A stretch of 64,000 nt of DNA from Spirosoma rigui (GTDB taxonomy: Bacteria > Bacteroidota > Bacteroidia > Cytophagales > Spirosomataceae): positions 3,906,001 to 3,970,000 of the forward strand of contig NZ_CP020105.1 of NCBI RefSeq assembly GCF_002067135.1, given 5' to 3'. Positions 52,532 through 61,114 of this stretch are shown in pieces. Below the pieces are notes generated by a model, which was not told the DNA's origin, made no database searches, and saw nothing but the letters and a program-made list of their open reading frames with translations. Numbering within the stretch: position 1 is the stretch's first letter; each line of letters opens with the position of its first letter. A program made the translations under genes and the position numbers.

Positions 52532-54013
52532 ATGAATAATAGTGCTATGCCTACAACCGCTCCGGGCGCTGTTCAGTCGCGACCCATTGCCAGACGGACG
52601 TTTCAGTACCTGTCAATTGCTGCCTTTGCCCTATTGCTGGCAAGTTGCAAAGATCAGTCGGCCGATGTGACACCCCAGGTGGCTGCGGCCAACCCGAACG
52701 GGCTGGTCGACAACTGGATTCTCGACAACATGCGGGAGGTGTATTACTGGAACGACAAGATTCCGGCCAATCCCGATACAACCCTCGCTCCCGATAAATT
52801 TTTCGATTCGATTCTTAACAAGTACGATGCTACGTCCAACCCGACCGGGGATCGGTTTTCGTGGATTGAAGAGAGCGCCACGGAGCTGCAGGCCAGCCTG
52901 AGCGGAGAAACGACCACGACGGGTATGGAGTATACGCTGTACTTGCGCTCGGCGGGTTCCGACAATATCATTGCCCAGGTGCTATATGTGCTGCCCGGCT
53001 CGCCCGCCGAGAAAGCAGGGATCAAGCGGGGGGACATCATCAGCAAAGTGAATGGACAACTCCTCAGCCGGACCAACTATGTAGACCTGCTCTATGGAAC
53101 CAGCACAACGTTTAACTTCGGGCTGGCCAGCGTGAGCAACAATACTCTGGTCGACACCGACGTGAGCAAAACCGTCACGGCGACGGTGTTTCAGGAAAAT
53201 CCGGTATTTCTGGATTCGGTGTACTCGGTAGGGGGTAAAACGGTGGGTTACCTGGTCTACAACCAGTTTGTACCGGGGGCCAACAACAGCACGGCTAACG
53301 AATACGATGCCCAACTGGATGCGATCTTTGGTGATTTTAAAGCCAAAGGGGTGAATGAACTGGTACTGGATCTACGCTACAACCCCGGTGGCTATACTTC
53401 ATCGTCGGCTAATCTCGCCAGCCTGATCGGGAAAGGTGTTGGACCGGGTAAGCTGTACTTCCGCGAGGAATGGAATGCCTCAATCACACCACTGCTTCAG
53501 AAAGAATACGGCAGCAGCTTCTTCGTGCAGAACTTTGTGACCAAAGCCCAGAATATCGGGGGGAATCTTTCGCGCCTGTTCGTGCTGACGACGGACCATA
53601 CGGCGTCGGCCAGTGAGCTGATCATCAACGGTCTTCGGCCTTACATGACCGTAACGACCATTGGAACCACCACCTACGGTAAAAACGTGGGCTCAATCAC
53701 GATTACCGACGATACGGGTAAAATCAAGTGGGGCATGCAACCCATTGTCTTCAAATCGTACAACAGTGCAAATCAGTCCGACTACTCAACGGGCTTTACC
53801 CCCACTATAGAAGTAGAGGAGCCGCTCAACCTGCTGCCGCTGGGCGATGTTCGGGAAGCGATGCTGAGTACCGCCCTGGCCCAGATTTCTGGTACGCCGG
53901 GCGCCCGGACGGGCGTAGCGAATGCCAATCCGCTGCCCGCCATCGGCTCGTCCATCCAGCGTAAAGCCGGTGGGGCCATGATGGTGAAACCGATGAAAGC
54001 CCTGCCGCTCTAA
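52532..54013 (+). CDS. S41-family C-terminal processing peptidase-like lipoprotein
   Basis: The 493-residue exported protein (lipoprotein signal ending LLLASCKD) has a PDZ-like region at about 145-200 (VLPGSPAEKAGIKRGDIISK) and an S41 protease core. VLDLRYNPGGYTSS is the substrate-binding strand, TASASELIINGL carries the Ser nucleophile and TTYGKNVGS the Lys base. Such peptidases cleave exported proteins from the C-terminus. I choose the ATG at 52532 over the TTG at 52523. No close neighbour suggests a target. Confidence 0.92.
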   Translation: MNNSAMPTTAPGAVQSRPIARRTFQYLSIAAFALLLASCKDQSADVTPQVAAANPNGLVDNWILDNMREVYYWNDKIPANPDTTLAPDKFFDSILNKYDATSNPTGDRFSWIEESATELQASLSGETTTTGMEYTLYLRSAGSDNIIAQVLYVLPGSPAEKAGIKRGDIISKVNGQLLSRTNYVDLLYGTSTTFNFGLASVSNNTLVDTDVSKTVTATVFQENPVFLDSVYSVGGKTVGYLVYNQFVPGANNSTANEYDAQLDAIFGDFKAKGVNELVLDLRYNPGGYTSSSANLASLIGKGVGPGKLYFREEWNASITPLLQKEYGSSFFVQNFVTKAQNIGGNLSRLFVLTTDHTASASELIINGLRPYMTVTTIGTTTYGKNVGSITITDDTGKIKWGMQPIVFKSYNSANQSDYSTGFTPTIEVEEPLNLLPLGDVREAMLSTALAQISGTPGARTGVANANPLPAIGSSIQRKAGGAMMVKPMKALPL

Positions 54014-54040
54014 ACAAACCGATAGTGCCGGGCCCCTATA

Positions 54041-54132
54041 TACCGGCCTATGGGCAAACCCCTCCGGACGATGCTCGCTGATGAACAGTCAGAAACGGGC
54101 ACCGCCCGGGGCGGTTTGCCCATAGGCCGGTA
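54041..54132. repeat. 92-base element with 20-base terminal inverted repeats
   Basis: Arms TACCGGCCTATGGGCAAACC (54041-54060) and GGTTTGCCCATAGGCCGGTA (54113-54132) are perfect reverse complements around a 52-base centre. It lies 27 bases past the peptidase stop. It may be a miniature inverted-repeat element, or a large stem that ends transcription; no flanking target duplication was seen. Confidence 0.7.
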
Positions 54133-54306
54133 GTTCGTTTAGGGGGGATGGTCAGCGGAGATCGATCCCTAAATAAAACGCAATCAGGGGAGTAGTCGGC
54201 ACATTCGCCCGTTTGCTCTACACAACGACCGGGGAGTACAACGAACGGGACCCGTGCTGCGTACTGTCAGTAAGTAACGCGTAAACCGCTTAAAGACCGA
54301 GTATTC

Positions 54307-55074
54307 ATGAAAATCAACACGCCCATTTCCCGACTGGATTTTTTGCGTAAAGCCTTCGCGGGAGCCGCCCTTACGCCTGTTTTGCTACAGGCCTGTAGCC
54401 AGGACGCAACGGACATTTCACCCACTAGCTCGACGACTACCGGGACGACCACCGGCACCACGACGGGCACTACCACGACCGGTACCTGCACGCTGACGGA
54501 CACCGAAACCGACGGGCCTTATCCGCTTTACAGCAGCCGGGGATCGGCCCTGCAGCGGGTCGACATTCGGGAGGGAAAAACGGGTCTGCAACTGGACATG
54601 ACGTTCACCGTCCAGAATGTCAACAACAACTGTGCGGTTCTGACGAACGCGCGGGTCGATATCTGGTACTGCGACAAAGACGGGTATTACTCGGGCTACA
54701 GCAACTCGGGCTACCTCGGTACCCAGAACAACACCACCAAGACGTTCCTGCGCGGACTGCAGTACACCGACACCAGCGGCCAGGTGAAATTCACGGGTAT
54801 CTATCCCGGCTGGTACCAGGGCCGGGCGACCCATATGCACGTGCAGGTATACGTCGATAACGTCCTTAAGCTCACCTCCCAGGTGGCCTTTCCCGAGGAA
54901 ATTAATACGGCGGTTTACAACACTGATCTGTACAAAGCCCACGGGCAGAACTCGCTGAAAAATTCAACGGACAGCATCCTGCGCGACTCACTGGGGAATG
55001 AACTCGCTACCGTAGTAGCCAACGCCACTACGGGCGGCTACACGCTGACGCATACTTTAGTCGTAAACGTCTAA
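54307..55074 (+). CDS. Intradiol ring-cleavage dioxygenase-like lipoprotein
   Basis: The 255-residue exported protein has a short leader (FLRKAFAGAALTPVLLQACS; possible lipobox) then a Thr/Gly linker of TTTG repeats and the intradiol dioxygenase beta-sandwich: TDGPYPLYSSRG, ARVDIWYCDKDGYYSGYS with the Fe-ligand Tyr, FTGIYPGWYQGRATHMHVQV with the second Tyr and the two His ligands. Extracytoplasmic members of this family in Bacteroidota and actinobacteria act on unknown aromatic compounds, perhaps lignin- or catechol-type. Ten bases before the MetH-like gene. Confidence 0.85.
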   Translation: MKINTPISRLDFLRKAFAGAALTPVLLQACSQDATDISPTSSTTTGTTTGTTTGTTTTGTCTLTDTETDGPYPLYSSRGSALQRVDIREGKTGLQLDMTFTVQNVNNNCAVLTNARVDIWYCDKDGYYSGYSNSGYLGTQNNTTKTFLRGLQYTDTSGQVKFTGIYPGWYQGRATHMHVQVYVDNVLKLTSQVAFPEEINTAVYNTDLYKAHGQNSLKNSTDSILRDSLGNELATVVANATTGGYTLTHTLVVNV

Positions 55075-55084
55075 CAGCCAGGTC

Positions 55085-55999
55085 ATGACTCCATTTTCCC
55101 CCGCCCGTACCCCCTCAGTTCCAGCCAGCCCGGCGACTGTTGCCATCGACTGGACCCGGTTCAAGCCGTTTCCCAGCCCCTTTGTGGGCGTGACCACGTT
55201 CGATGCGTCGAACTCCGACCAGGTTCGCCGGTACATCGACTGGGCGGCCGTCCTTCACACGTGGGAACTGCCGGCGGGGTTACCCGAAGTGCTCGATGAT
55301 GCTGAATGGGGCGCCACTGCCCGGCGGCTGCTGGCCGATGCCAATGACCTGCTTACCCACTGGTTGTCGACGGGTATCCTGCGGACGGAGGTGGTGGTGG
55401 GCGTTTGGCCGGCCAGCGCCGAGGGGCACCAGCTCGTGATCCGGCCCGGGTCATCGTTGCCGGTTCGGATAGCGGTGCCGCGAATACCCGTCGTGGCGGG
55501 GATCTCGTACTGCCTGGCGGATTTTATCCGTCCTGTTGATGCCCTGCCGACCAACGTAACGGATTATATCGGCGGCTTTGCCGTCCGGCTCCATGGCCCG
55601 GTCGACGCCCTGATTCAGGACTTTACCGACAGCCGGGATGAGTACCGGGCCCTGCTGGCCAACGATCTGTGGCTGGCCTATCGTTCGGCGGTGGCCGATT
55701 ACCTGCACTACCGGCTCCGTCGGTTTATCTGGGCCTACTGCGACGATGACGACCTGAGTAATGAAGAAGTGCTGGCCGGACATCACCAGGGTATCCGGGT
55801 CGACAGCGGCTCCATTGCCTGTCCCGACCAGGCTGCCGAAGCGACCCTGCTCGCGCTACTGGCCGCCGACAGCTGGGCACCGGATGGGAGCCGTCAGGAA
55901 AAAGGTGACCGGTCACCGGTGTTGAGCGGGTATTTTCTGGCCCACCCCCGCAGCCGGACGCTCGCTGCGTTTACGAACGAATGGACCCGACCCGCATGA
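55085..55999 (+). CDS. Stand-alone MetH activation-domain-like protein
   Basis: The 304-residue protein aligns from residue 48 to its end with the AdoMet-binding activation domain of cobalamin-dependent methionine synthase: YIDWAAVLHTWELPAGLPEV, VVVGVWPASAEG, YCLADFI, TDYIGGFAVRL, YLHYRLRRFIWAY, LSNEEVL, HHQGIRVDSGSIACPDQ and SGYFLAHPRSRTL. No catalytic MetH domains precede it, so it is encoded alone, as in the Thermotoga TM0269 protein. Two AdoMet-contact positions known from E. coli MetH, the Tyr in RPAPGY and a Glu in the preceding helix, look replaced by Ser here. Coupled to the following gene by an ATGA overlap. Confidence 0.85.
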   Translation: MTPFSPARTPSVPASPATVAIDWTRFKPFPSPFVGVTTFDASNSDQVRRYIDWAAVLHTWELPAGLPEVLDDAEWGATARRLLADANDLLTHWLSTGILRTEVVVGVWPASAEGHQLVIRPGSSLPVRIAVPRIPVVAGISYCLADFIRPVDALPTNVTDYIGGFAVRLHGPVDALIQDFTDSRDEYRALLANDLWLAYRSAVADYLHYRLRRFIWAYCDDDDLSNEEVLAGHHQGIRVDSGSIACPDQAAEATLLALLAADSWAPDGSRQEKGDRSPVLSGYFLAHPRSRTLAAFTNEWTRPA

Positions 56000-56517
56000 G
56001 TGCTGTCCCCCGTATCCGGCTGGCATTCCGGCAGGTCATTGATGCCGGTACTGCCCGCACCGATTTTGAAAAGGCTGTTTTTGCCGATACGTACCACGAA
56101 TTCCGGGTGCAGATTCAGACTTACAACCCGGATAATGCCTTCACGACCTGGCAGCAGGTGCGCGAGGCTATCCCCCAGGCCAGTCCTACGCTGCCCATCC
56201 GGGTGGGCTTCGCCATCGGGCTGTACGTGGGTGGGCTGAACAACCAGATTCCCGGACTTGTCGATGCGCTGGACCAGCCCGTTGCCTTCCGTGAGCACCA
56301 GTTCTCCCTGCTGGAGTCGGACCTGACCGACCGAAGCCGGCACCGGGTGGCTATTACGTACCTGACCGATACACTAACCTGGCTCGCCACCGTGGGCAGC
56401 ACGCTGCTGCTGGCAGCGGGTGACCCGGCTGCGGGACCCGTTGATACGTTTATGGTGGCGCTGCAGCCCGGCTTAAGTATCGTCTCGTACGCGGCCGTAG
56501 GCGACGGTCCCGAATGA
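55996..56517 (+). CDS. Hypothetical protein coupled to the MetH-like gene
   Basis: A 173-residue soluble protein beginning MSAVPRIRLAFRQVIDAGTA, with no recognised domain. The ATG at 55996 overlaps the preceding stop as ATGA, the usual sign of coupled translation, and I prefer it over the ATG at 55981. Composition (many Thr, Val, Leu) suggests a folded protein; the role presumably relates to its coupled neighbour. Confidence 0.65.
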   Translation: MSAVPRIRLAFRQVIDAGTARTDFEKAVFADTYHEFRVQIQTYNPDNAFTTWQQVREAIPQASPTLPIRVGFAIGLYVGGLNNQIPGLVDALDQPVAFREHQFSLLESDLTDRSRHRVAITYLTDTLTWLATVGSTLLLAAGDPAAGPVDTFMVALQPGLSIVSYAAVGDGPE

Positions 56518-56532
56518 GTAGGCGGGGCGGGA

Positions 56533-58902
56533 CTAGCGGATAATAACGACCCGGCCGCGCACGACGGGTTTACCCACGGCGGTATGCAGGGTGTAGGCAT
56601 ACAGACCAGCGGGCAGGCTGACCCCGCCCGCTTTGCCGTCGAAGGGACGCGGGTAGCCTTTGTCGGACTGGTAAACGACTTCGCCCCACCGGTTGAAAAT
56701 CGTGACCAGCGCTTCCGGAAACGCATTGATTCCGGCAAGCACCCACACATCGTTCAAGCCATCGCCGTTGGGCGAAAAAGCATCAGGCACCCATACCCGT
56801 TCGTAGACCGTAAGGTGGACCGTATCGCGGGCGGTGCAACCGGTGGCGTTGGCCACGTTCAGCGTGTACGTGATGTCACCATCTATGTTGACCGCCGACG
56901 GCGTAGCCGCCAGGGCATTATCCAGGTACGTAGGGGGCGACCACACAAACGTAACCGGGTTACCCGTGTAGCTGGGTATTATGGGGTAGGTGTTCCCCCG
57001 GTAGGTAACTAATGTGTCGGGCAGTTGAATGGTAGGAATGGGCGCTACCACGGCCACTCGGGAAGCCACCGTACCGGTGCATTCCGGCGCGGGTTTGACC
57101 GTATACGTCAGGATGTGATTGCCCACCCCGGCCGTTCGGGCGCTGAAAGTACCGTCGAGTACCCCCGGCCCGGCAAAATCGCCCCCGGCCGGTTCGCCCC
57201 GGAGGGTATAAGCGGGTACGTTGGGTCCGCAAACGCCCGGGATGGAATCGAACCGGACCGTGACGGGGGGAACCGCGCTGATGGACAGTGGACTCGATAC
57301 CCCTTCGCAGCCGTAGCCATCGATAGCGGTTACGACAAAACTTCCCGCCGTAGCGGTTTGGTACTGGGCGGTGGTTACGCCCGACAGGACCTGCCCATCT
57401 TTCCGCCAGAGGTACTGAACGCCCCCCGCGCTGATCAGCGGCAGCGAATCCTGGGGACAGACGCGGTCAAGACCCGAAACCGAACGGACGGTAGCCTGTA
57501 CCGCAGCCGACCGGCTCAGGGTTACGGTGTTGGACCGGACGGTACAGCCGAGGGTCGTGTAGGTTAACACCGCCCGGTAGCGCCCGTCGCGGGACGTTCG
57601 GATCGTGTCCAGCGTGGCACCCGTCAGCCGCTGGTCGTTGCGAAACCACTGGTAAACCGCGTCGCTGTCGCTGGTGACGGCCAGGCTGACCGAGCCACTG
57701 GTGGCGCACAAGTGGCCCTGTTCGGTAACGGTCGCTTCCTTGCCGACGACCTGGATGGTGACCGTCTGGGAATTGCCGACTTTACTGCACGCCTTTTTTG
57801 GCGACACCAGAACGGTATAGGCCCCTGATTCGCGCACCGTCAGCGTAGTGCCCGTCGCATTGGGTAGGTTGATACCATCCCGACGCCACTGGTAGTTCCA
57901 GCTGGTGTCGACTGCGGCCTGGATGACGGCCGAATCGCCCTGGCACAGCCGTAAGGTCCGCTGGTTGACGGGCCGGTTGCGAATCTGAACGTCCGGGTCA
58001 CGGGTGGTGGCGGGCGGGCAGTCGACGACGAGGAACTGGAAGTCGCGCCGAACTTCGCCAATCTTGACTCCCGCCCGGTACTCGTCGACTTTAACGGCAA
58101 AAACGTACAGCCCCAGGCGACTGGCCGTTACCGAGAGCTGCCCGGTTTGGGGATCGACAGCCAGCGCGGGGGTGCCGGGAATGGCATGTTGCGGATCGTA
58201 ATCGGTTTTCCAGCGCACAGTAGGGTAGGGTGCTGGGGAGACTGTCTGGTTGCGTCCCGTTCCCTTCTGGTCCAGGGGTGTCACCAGCGAGTAGCGCAGT
58301 TCATCACCGTCGGGGTCAGTGCCGCCGAAAGAAAACGTGAACGGTTCACCCACGCAGACGTACTCTCCGTTGATGGGGGGGAAACGGGGGGACGAATAGG
58401 CGATTGGCACGCCGTTTCGCTGGAGGGCCGGAAAGGCGAGAAAAAACGTAAACCCCGTCTGGACCGGATCGACGATATTATCGATACCTGCATTGCGGTT
58501 TCGGGTCTGGTAGGAAATGTAATACCCCTGAGCATCAGCGTACGTAGCGGGGTTAAGCTGGAGATCGGCTTCAAACGTAGCCACGACGAAGTTCAGGTTG
58601 CGCAGTTCAGCGCAGAATTCATTGGCGTAAATAACTTTCTGGCGCTGCCCCGTTTCCGTAACCTCGAAGGTGGTCATCAGCAGGTCGTCGCGGGTGCGGA
58701 AAATTCCCAGTAACCCACCGCCCTGCTGGCTTGCGCGCGGGCCGGCTTCGAAATAGTTGGTGACGATGATCCGGTAATGGCCGGGTCGGTCGCCCACGGC
58801 CCGCATTTCCAACTGGCCGCCAACCTGGTGGGTTGCCCACAGGGGCCGGCCGAGCAGCAGGAGTCCAATCACCACAAAAATACGCGTTGTAACAGTGGGC
58901 AT
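56533..58902 (-). CDS. Large surface protein with Ig-like domains and gliding-type (CHU_C) C-terminus
   Basis: The 789-residue exported protein (signal ending RPLWATHQ) opens with a beta-rich N-terminal region, then Ig-like domains with Thr/Val/Asp-rich repeats and RxxVSPKKACSKVG-type turns, and ends in the gliding motility-associated domain VWVPDAFSPNGDGLNDVWVL with IFNRWGEVVYQS. This is the type B cargo signal of the type IX secretion system. Probably a large surface adhesin or structural protein. Start chosen at 58902, where the signal peptide begins. Terminates near the unknown gene on the other strand. Confidence 0.85.
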   Translation of the reverse strand: MPTVTTRIFVVIGLLLLGRPLWATHQVGGQLEMRAVGDRPGHYRIIVTNYFEAGPRASQQGGGLLGIFRTRDDLLMTTFEVTETGQRQKVIYANEFCAELRNLNFVVATFEADLQLNPATYADAQGYYISYQTRNRNAGIDNIVDPVQTGFTFFLAFPALQRNGVPIAYSSPRFPPINGEYVCVGEPFTFSFGGTDPDGDELRYSLVTPLDQKGTGRNQTVSPAPYPTVRWKTDYDPQHAIPGTPALAVDPQTGQLSVTASRLGLYVFAVKVDEYRAGVKIGEVRRDFQFLVVDCPPATTRDPDVQIRNRPVNQRTLRLCQGDSAVIQAAVDTSWNYQWRRDGINLPNATGTTLTVRESGAYTVLVSPKKACSKVGNSQTVTIQVVGKEATVTEQGHLCATSGSVSLAVTSDSDAVYQWFRNDQRLTGATLDTIRTSRDGRYRAVLTYTTLGCTVRSNTVTLSRSAAVQATVRSVSGLDRVCPQDSLPLISAGGVQYLWRKDGQVLSGVTTAQYQTATAGSFVVTAIDGYGCEGVSSPLSISAVPPVTVRFDSIPGVCGPNVPAYTLRGEPAGGDFAGPGVLDGTFSARTAGVGNHILTYTVKPAPECTGTVASRVAVVAPIPTIQLPDTLVTYRGNTYPIIPSYTGNPVTFVWSPPTYLDNALAATPSAVNIDGDITYTLNVANATGCTARDTVHLTVYERVWVPDAFSPNGDGLNDVWVLAGINAFPEALVTIFNRWGEVVYQSDKGYPRPFDGKAGGVSLPAGLYAYTLHTAVGKPVVRGRVVIIR

Positions 58903-59298
58903 AGAACGAACGGACGGGCAACAATGCAAAACAACAAAGAGGGCGGTTGGGGAACGTCCGTACCTGATTTGGAAGCCACCCGGCGCCGGGGGTAAAAGAC
59001 ATCAGGGACAACGACTTACCGTTCCGGAATTTAAGTTATTGATTTAATAGGATAAAAACGGGGGCGGGCCCGAAAAAAAAGGACGCCGGGGGGGGCAGGC
59101 GGGGTAGGCAAGCCGGCAGAAAAACAGTCGCCAGCGCCACCAGGGGGCAGTATGCCCCTGAAACGGGATAGGGTACTGTTGAAAACGGGCAGGGGCCTGA
59201 CTGTTAATTTCTTAGCGGATTCTGGTAAATTTTTTGGCGGTTTCCTCTCAAAACTTGCGTACCTTTATGCCCCGTAACGACCTAAACAGGTTTCAATC
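58903..59298. other. Divergent intergenic region upstream of pyrG
   Basis: No gene is seen in these 396 bases, which probably hold divergent promoters for the CHU_C protein and pyrG. TACCTTTA at 59260-59267 resembles TAnnTTTG with one mismatch and lies 31 bases before the pyrG ATG. A GC-rich, low-complexity stretch around 59080-59110 (runs of G) is present. Confidence 0.4.
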
Positions 59299-60975
59299 AT
59301 GGCGGCTACGGGACCAAAAACAGCAAAATACATCTTCGTCACGGGCGGAGTAACTTCATCACTTGGCAAAGGCATTATTGCCTCTTCACTGGCCAAACTG
59401 CTTCAATCAAGAGGCTTATCGGTAACGATCCAGAAATTCGATCCGTACATCAACATTGACCCCGGTACGCTCAACCCTTATGAGCACGGCGAATGCTACG
59501 TGACCGACGACGGGGCCGAAACCGATCTTGACCTCGGCCACTACGAGCGTTTTCTGAACCGCCCGACGTCGCAGGCCAACAACATCACCACCGGACGTAT
59601 TTACAACAACGTCATCACCCGCGAACGCCGGGGCGATTTCCTGGGTAAAACGGTGCAGGTGGTTCCCCACATCACCGACGAGATCAAGCGAAACATCCGG
59701 CTGCTGGGCAATACGGGCGAGTATGACATTGTCATCACCGAAATTGGCGGTTGCGTGGGTGATATCGAATCGCTGCCGTTCGTGGAGGCCGTTCGGCAAC
59801 TTAAGTTCGAGCTGGGCGAAAAGGATACCCTGGTCATTCACCTGACCCTAGTTCCCTACCTGCAGTCGGCGGGGGAGCTCAAAACCAAACCAACCCAGCA
59901 CTCGGTGCGGATGCTGCTCGAAAATGGCGTTCAGCCAGACATCATTGCCTGCCGCACCGAACACCCCCTGCCCCAGGATATCCGCCGGAAAATTGCCCAG
60001 TTTTGTAACGTGCAGGTAGCGTCGGTCATCGAAGCCATTGATGCCGAGACGATCTACGACGTACCTCTGCTGATGCAGAAGGAACGGCTCGACCAGCGGG
60101 CGCTCTACATGCTCGATCTCTACAACGATAAGGACGCCGACCTGGATGCCTGGAAAGGTTTCTTGGGCCGACTCAAGAATCCGGGCGATACGGTGAAAAT
60201 CGGTCTGGTCGGTAAGTACGTCGAACTGCACGACGCTTACAAATCCATTGCCGAGTCGTTCATCCACGCCGGAGCCAGCAACGAGTGCAAAGTAAAGCTC
60301 GAATGGATCCAGTCGGAGACGCTGGCCGACGAGCACCACTGCGCCGAGGTACTGAGCGAACTGGACGGGGTGCTGGTGGCACCGGGTTTTGGCGAGCGAG
60401 GCATCGAAGGAAAGATCAATGCCGTCCGCTACGTCCGAGAAAATGGGATTCCCTTTCTGGGGATCTGCCTCGGCATGCAGATGGCCGTGATCGAATACGC
60501 CCGGAATGTCATGGGCATCGAAGACGCCCACTCGACCGAGATGGAGCCGCACACGCCCAACCCCGTCATTAACATGATGGAAGAGCAGAAGACCATCACC
60601 GACAAGGGGGGAACGATGCGGCTGGGAGCGTACAGCTGCAAGCTCAAGCGGGATTCGAAAGCGTTTCAGATCTACGGCAAGACCCAGATCAGCGAGCGCC
60701 ACCGCCATCGTTACGAATTTAACAACGACTACCTAGACCGCTTTGAGAAAGCAGGCATGCGGCCCACGGGCATCAACCCCGATACGGGCCTGGTCGAAAT
60801 CGTCGAACTGACCAACCACCCCTGGTTCGTGGGCGTGCAGTTCCACCCGGAATTAAAAAGTACTGTTATGAACCCACACCCCCTGTTTGTGCAGTTCGTG
60901 CGGGCCACCCTGGCCTACAACCAGCAAAAACGTACGTCGCCCGTTGATGTAGAAACCGCGGAGGTGGTTGGTTAA
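59299..60975 (+). CDS. pyrG: CTP synthase
   Basis: PyrG aminates UTP to CTP with glutamine. The 558-residue enzyme has the N-terminal amidoligase domain (IFVTGGVTSSLGKGIIASSL; CYVTDDGAETDLDLGHYERF) and C-terminal class I glutaminase with nucleophile Cys in FLGICLGMQMAV and His/Glu in GVQFHPEL. Standard length. It is followed by the yidC promoter 120 bases upstream of that gene; unlinked to other pyrimidine genes here. Confidence 0.97.
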   Translation: MAATGPKTAKYIFVTGGVTSSLGKGIIASSLAKLLQSRGLSVTIQKFDPYINIDPGTLNPYEHGECYVTDDGAETDLDLGHYERFLNRPTSQANNITTGRIYNNVITRERRGDFLGKTVQVVPHITDEIKRNIRLLGNTGEYDIVITEIGGCVGDIESLPFVEAVRQLKFELGEKDTLVIHLTLVPYLQSAGELKTKPTQHSVRMLLENGVQPDIIACRTEHPLPQDIRRKIAQFCNVQVASVIEAIDAETIYDVPLLMQKERLDQRALYMLDLYNDKDADLDAWKGFLGRLKNPGDTVKIGLVGKYVELHDAYKSIAESFIHAGASNECKVKLEWIQSETLADEHHCAEVLSELDGVLVAPGFGERGIEGKINAVRYVRENGIPFLGICLGMQMAVIEYARNVMGIEDAHSTEMEPHTPNPVINMMEEQKTITDKGGTMRLGAYSCKLKRDSKAFQIYGKTQISERHRHRYEFNNDYLDRFEKAGMRPTGINPDTGLVEIVELTNHPWFVGVQFHPELKSTVMNPHPLFVQFVRATLAYNQQKRTSPVDVETAEVVG

Positions 60976-60998
60976 GCGACCTGTTTGGCGTAATTTTG
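60968..60998 (+). promoter_or_regulatory. Bacteroidota-type promoter of yidC
   Basis: TTG (60968-60970) and TAATTTTG (60991-60998) are exactly 20 bases apart, matching TTG-N19-21-TAnnTTTG. It overlaps the end of pyrG by a few bases and lies 116 bases before the yidC ATG. Confidence 0.75.
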
Positions 60999-61114
60999 CA
61001 GGAAATTAGTCCGCTCACCAATGAGTTGGTCAGTTCAGGCGTCCGGCGGGTACAACGACCTGCCGACGAACGGGCTGACCAACGCATTGAAGGGCAGACT
61101 CACTAACTTAACTA
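60999..61114 (+). promoter_or_regulatory. Structured 5' leader of yidC
   Basis: The 116 bases between the promoter and the start codon can fold into a nested structure: a nine-pair outer stem GTTGGTCAG (61025-61033) / CTGACCAAC (61075-61083) encloses an 11-pair hairpin CGTCCGGCGGGT (61040-61051) / ACCTGCCGACG (61058-61068) with one bulged C and one G-U. No T-run follows, so it is not an intrinsic terminator. It may regulate yidC translation or be a protein-binding element. No known riboswitch is recognised. Confidence 0.55.
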
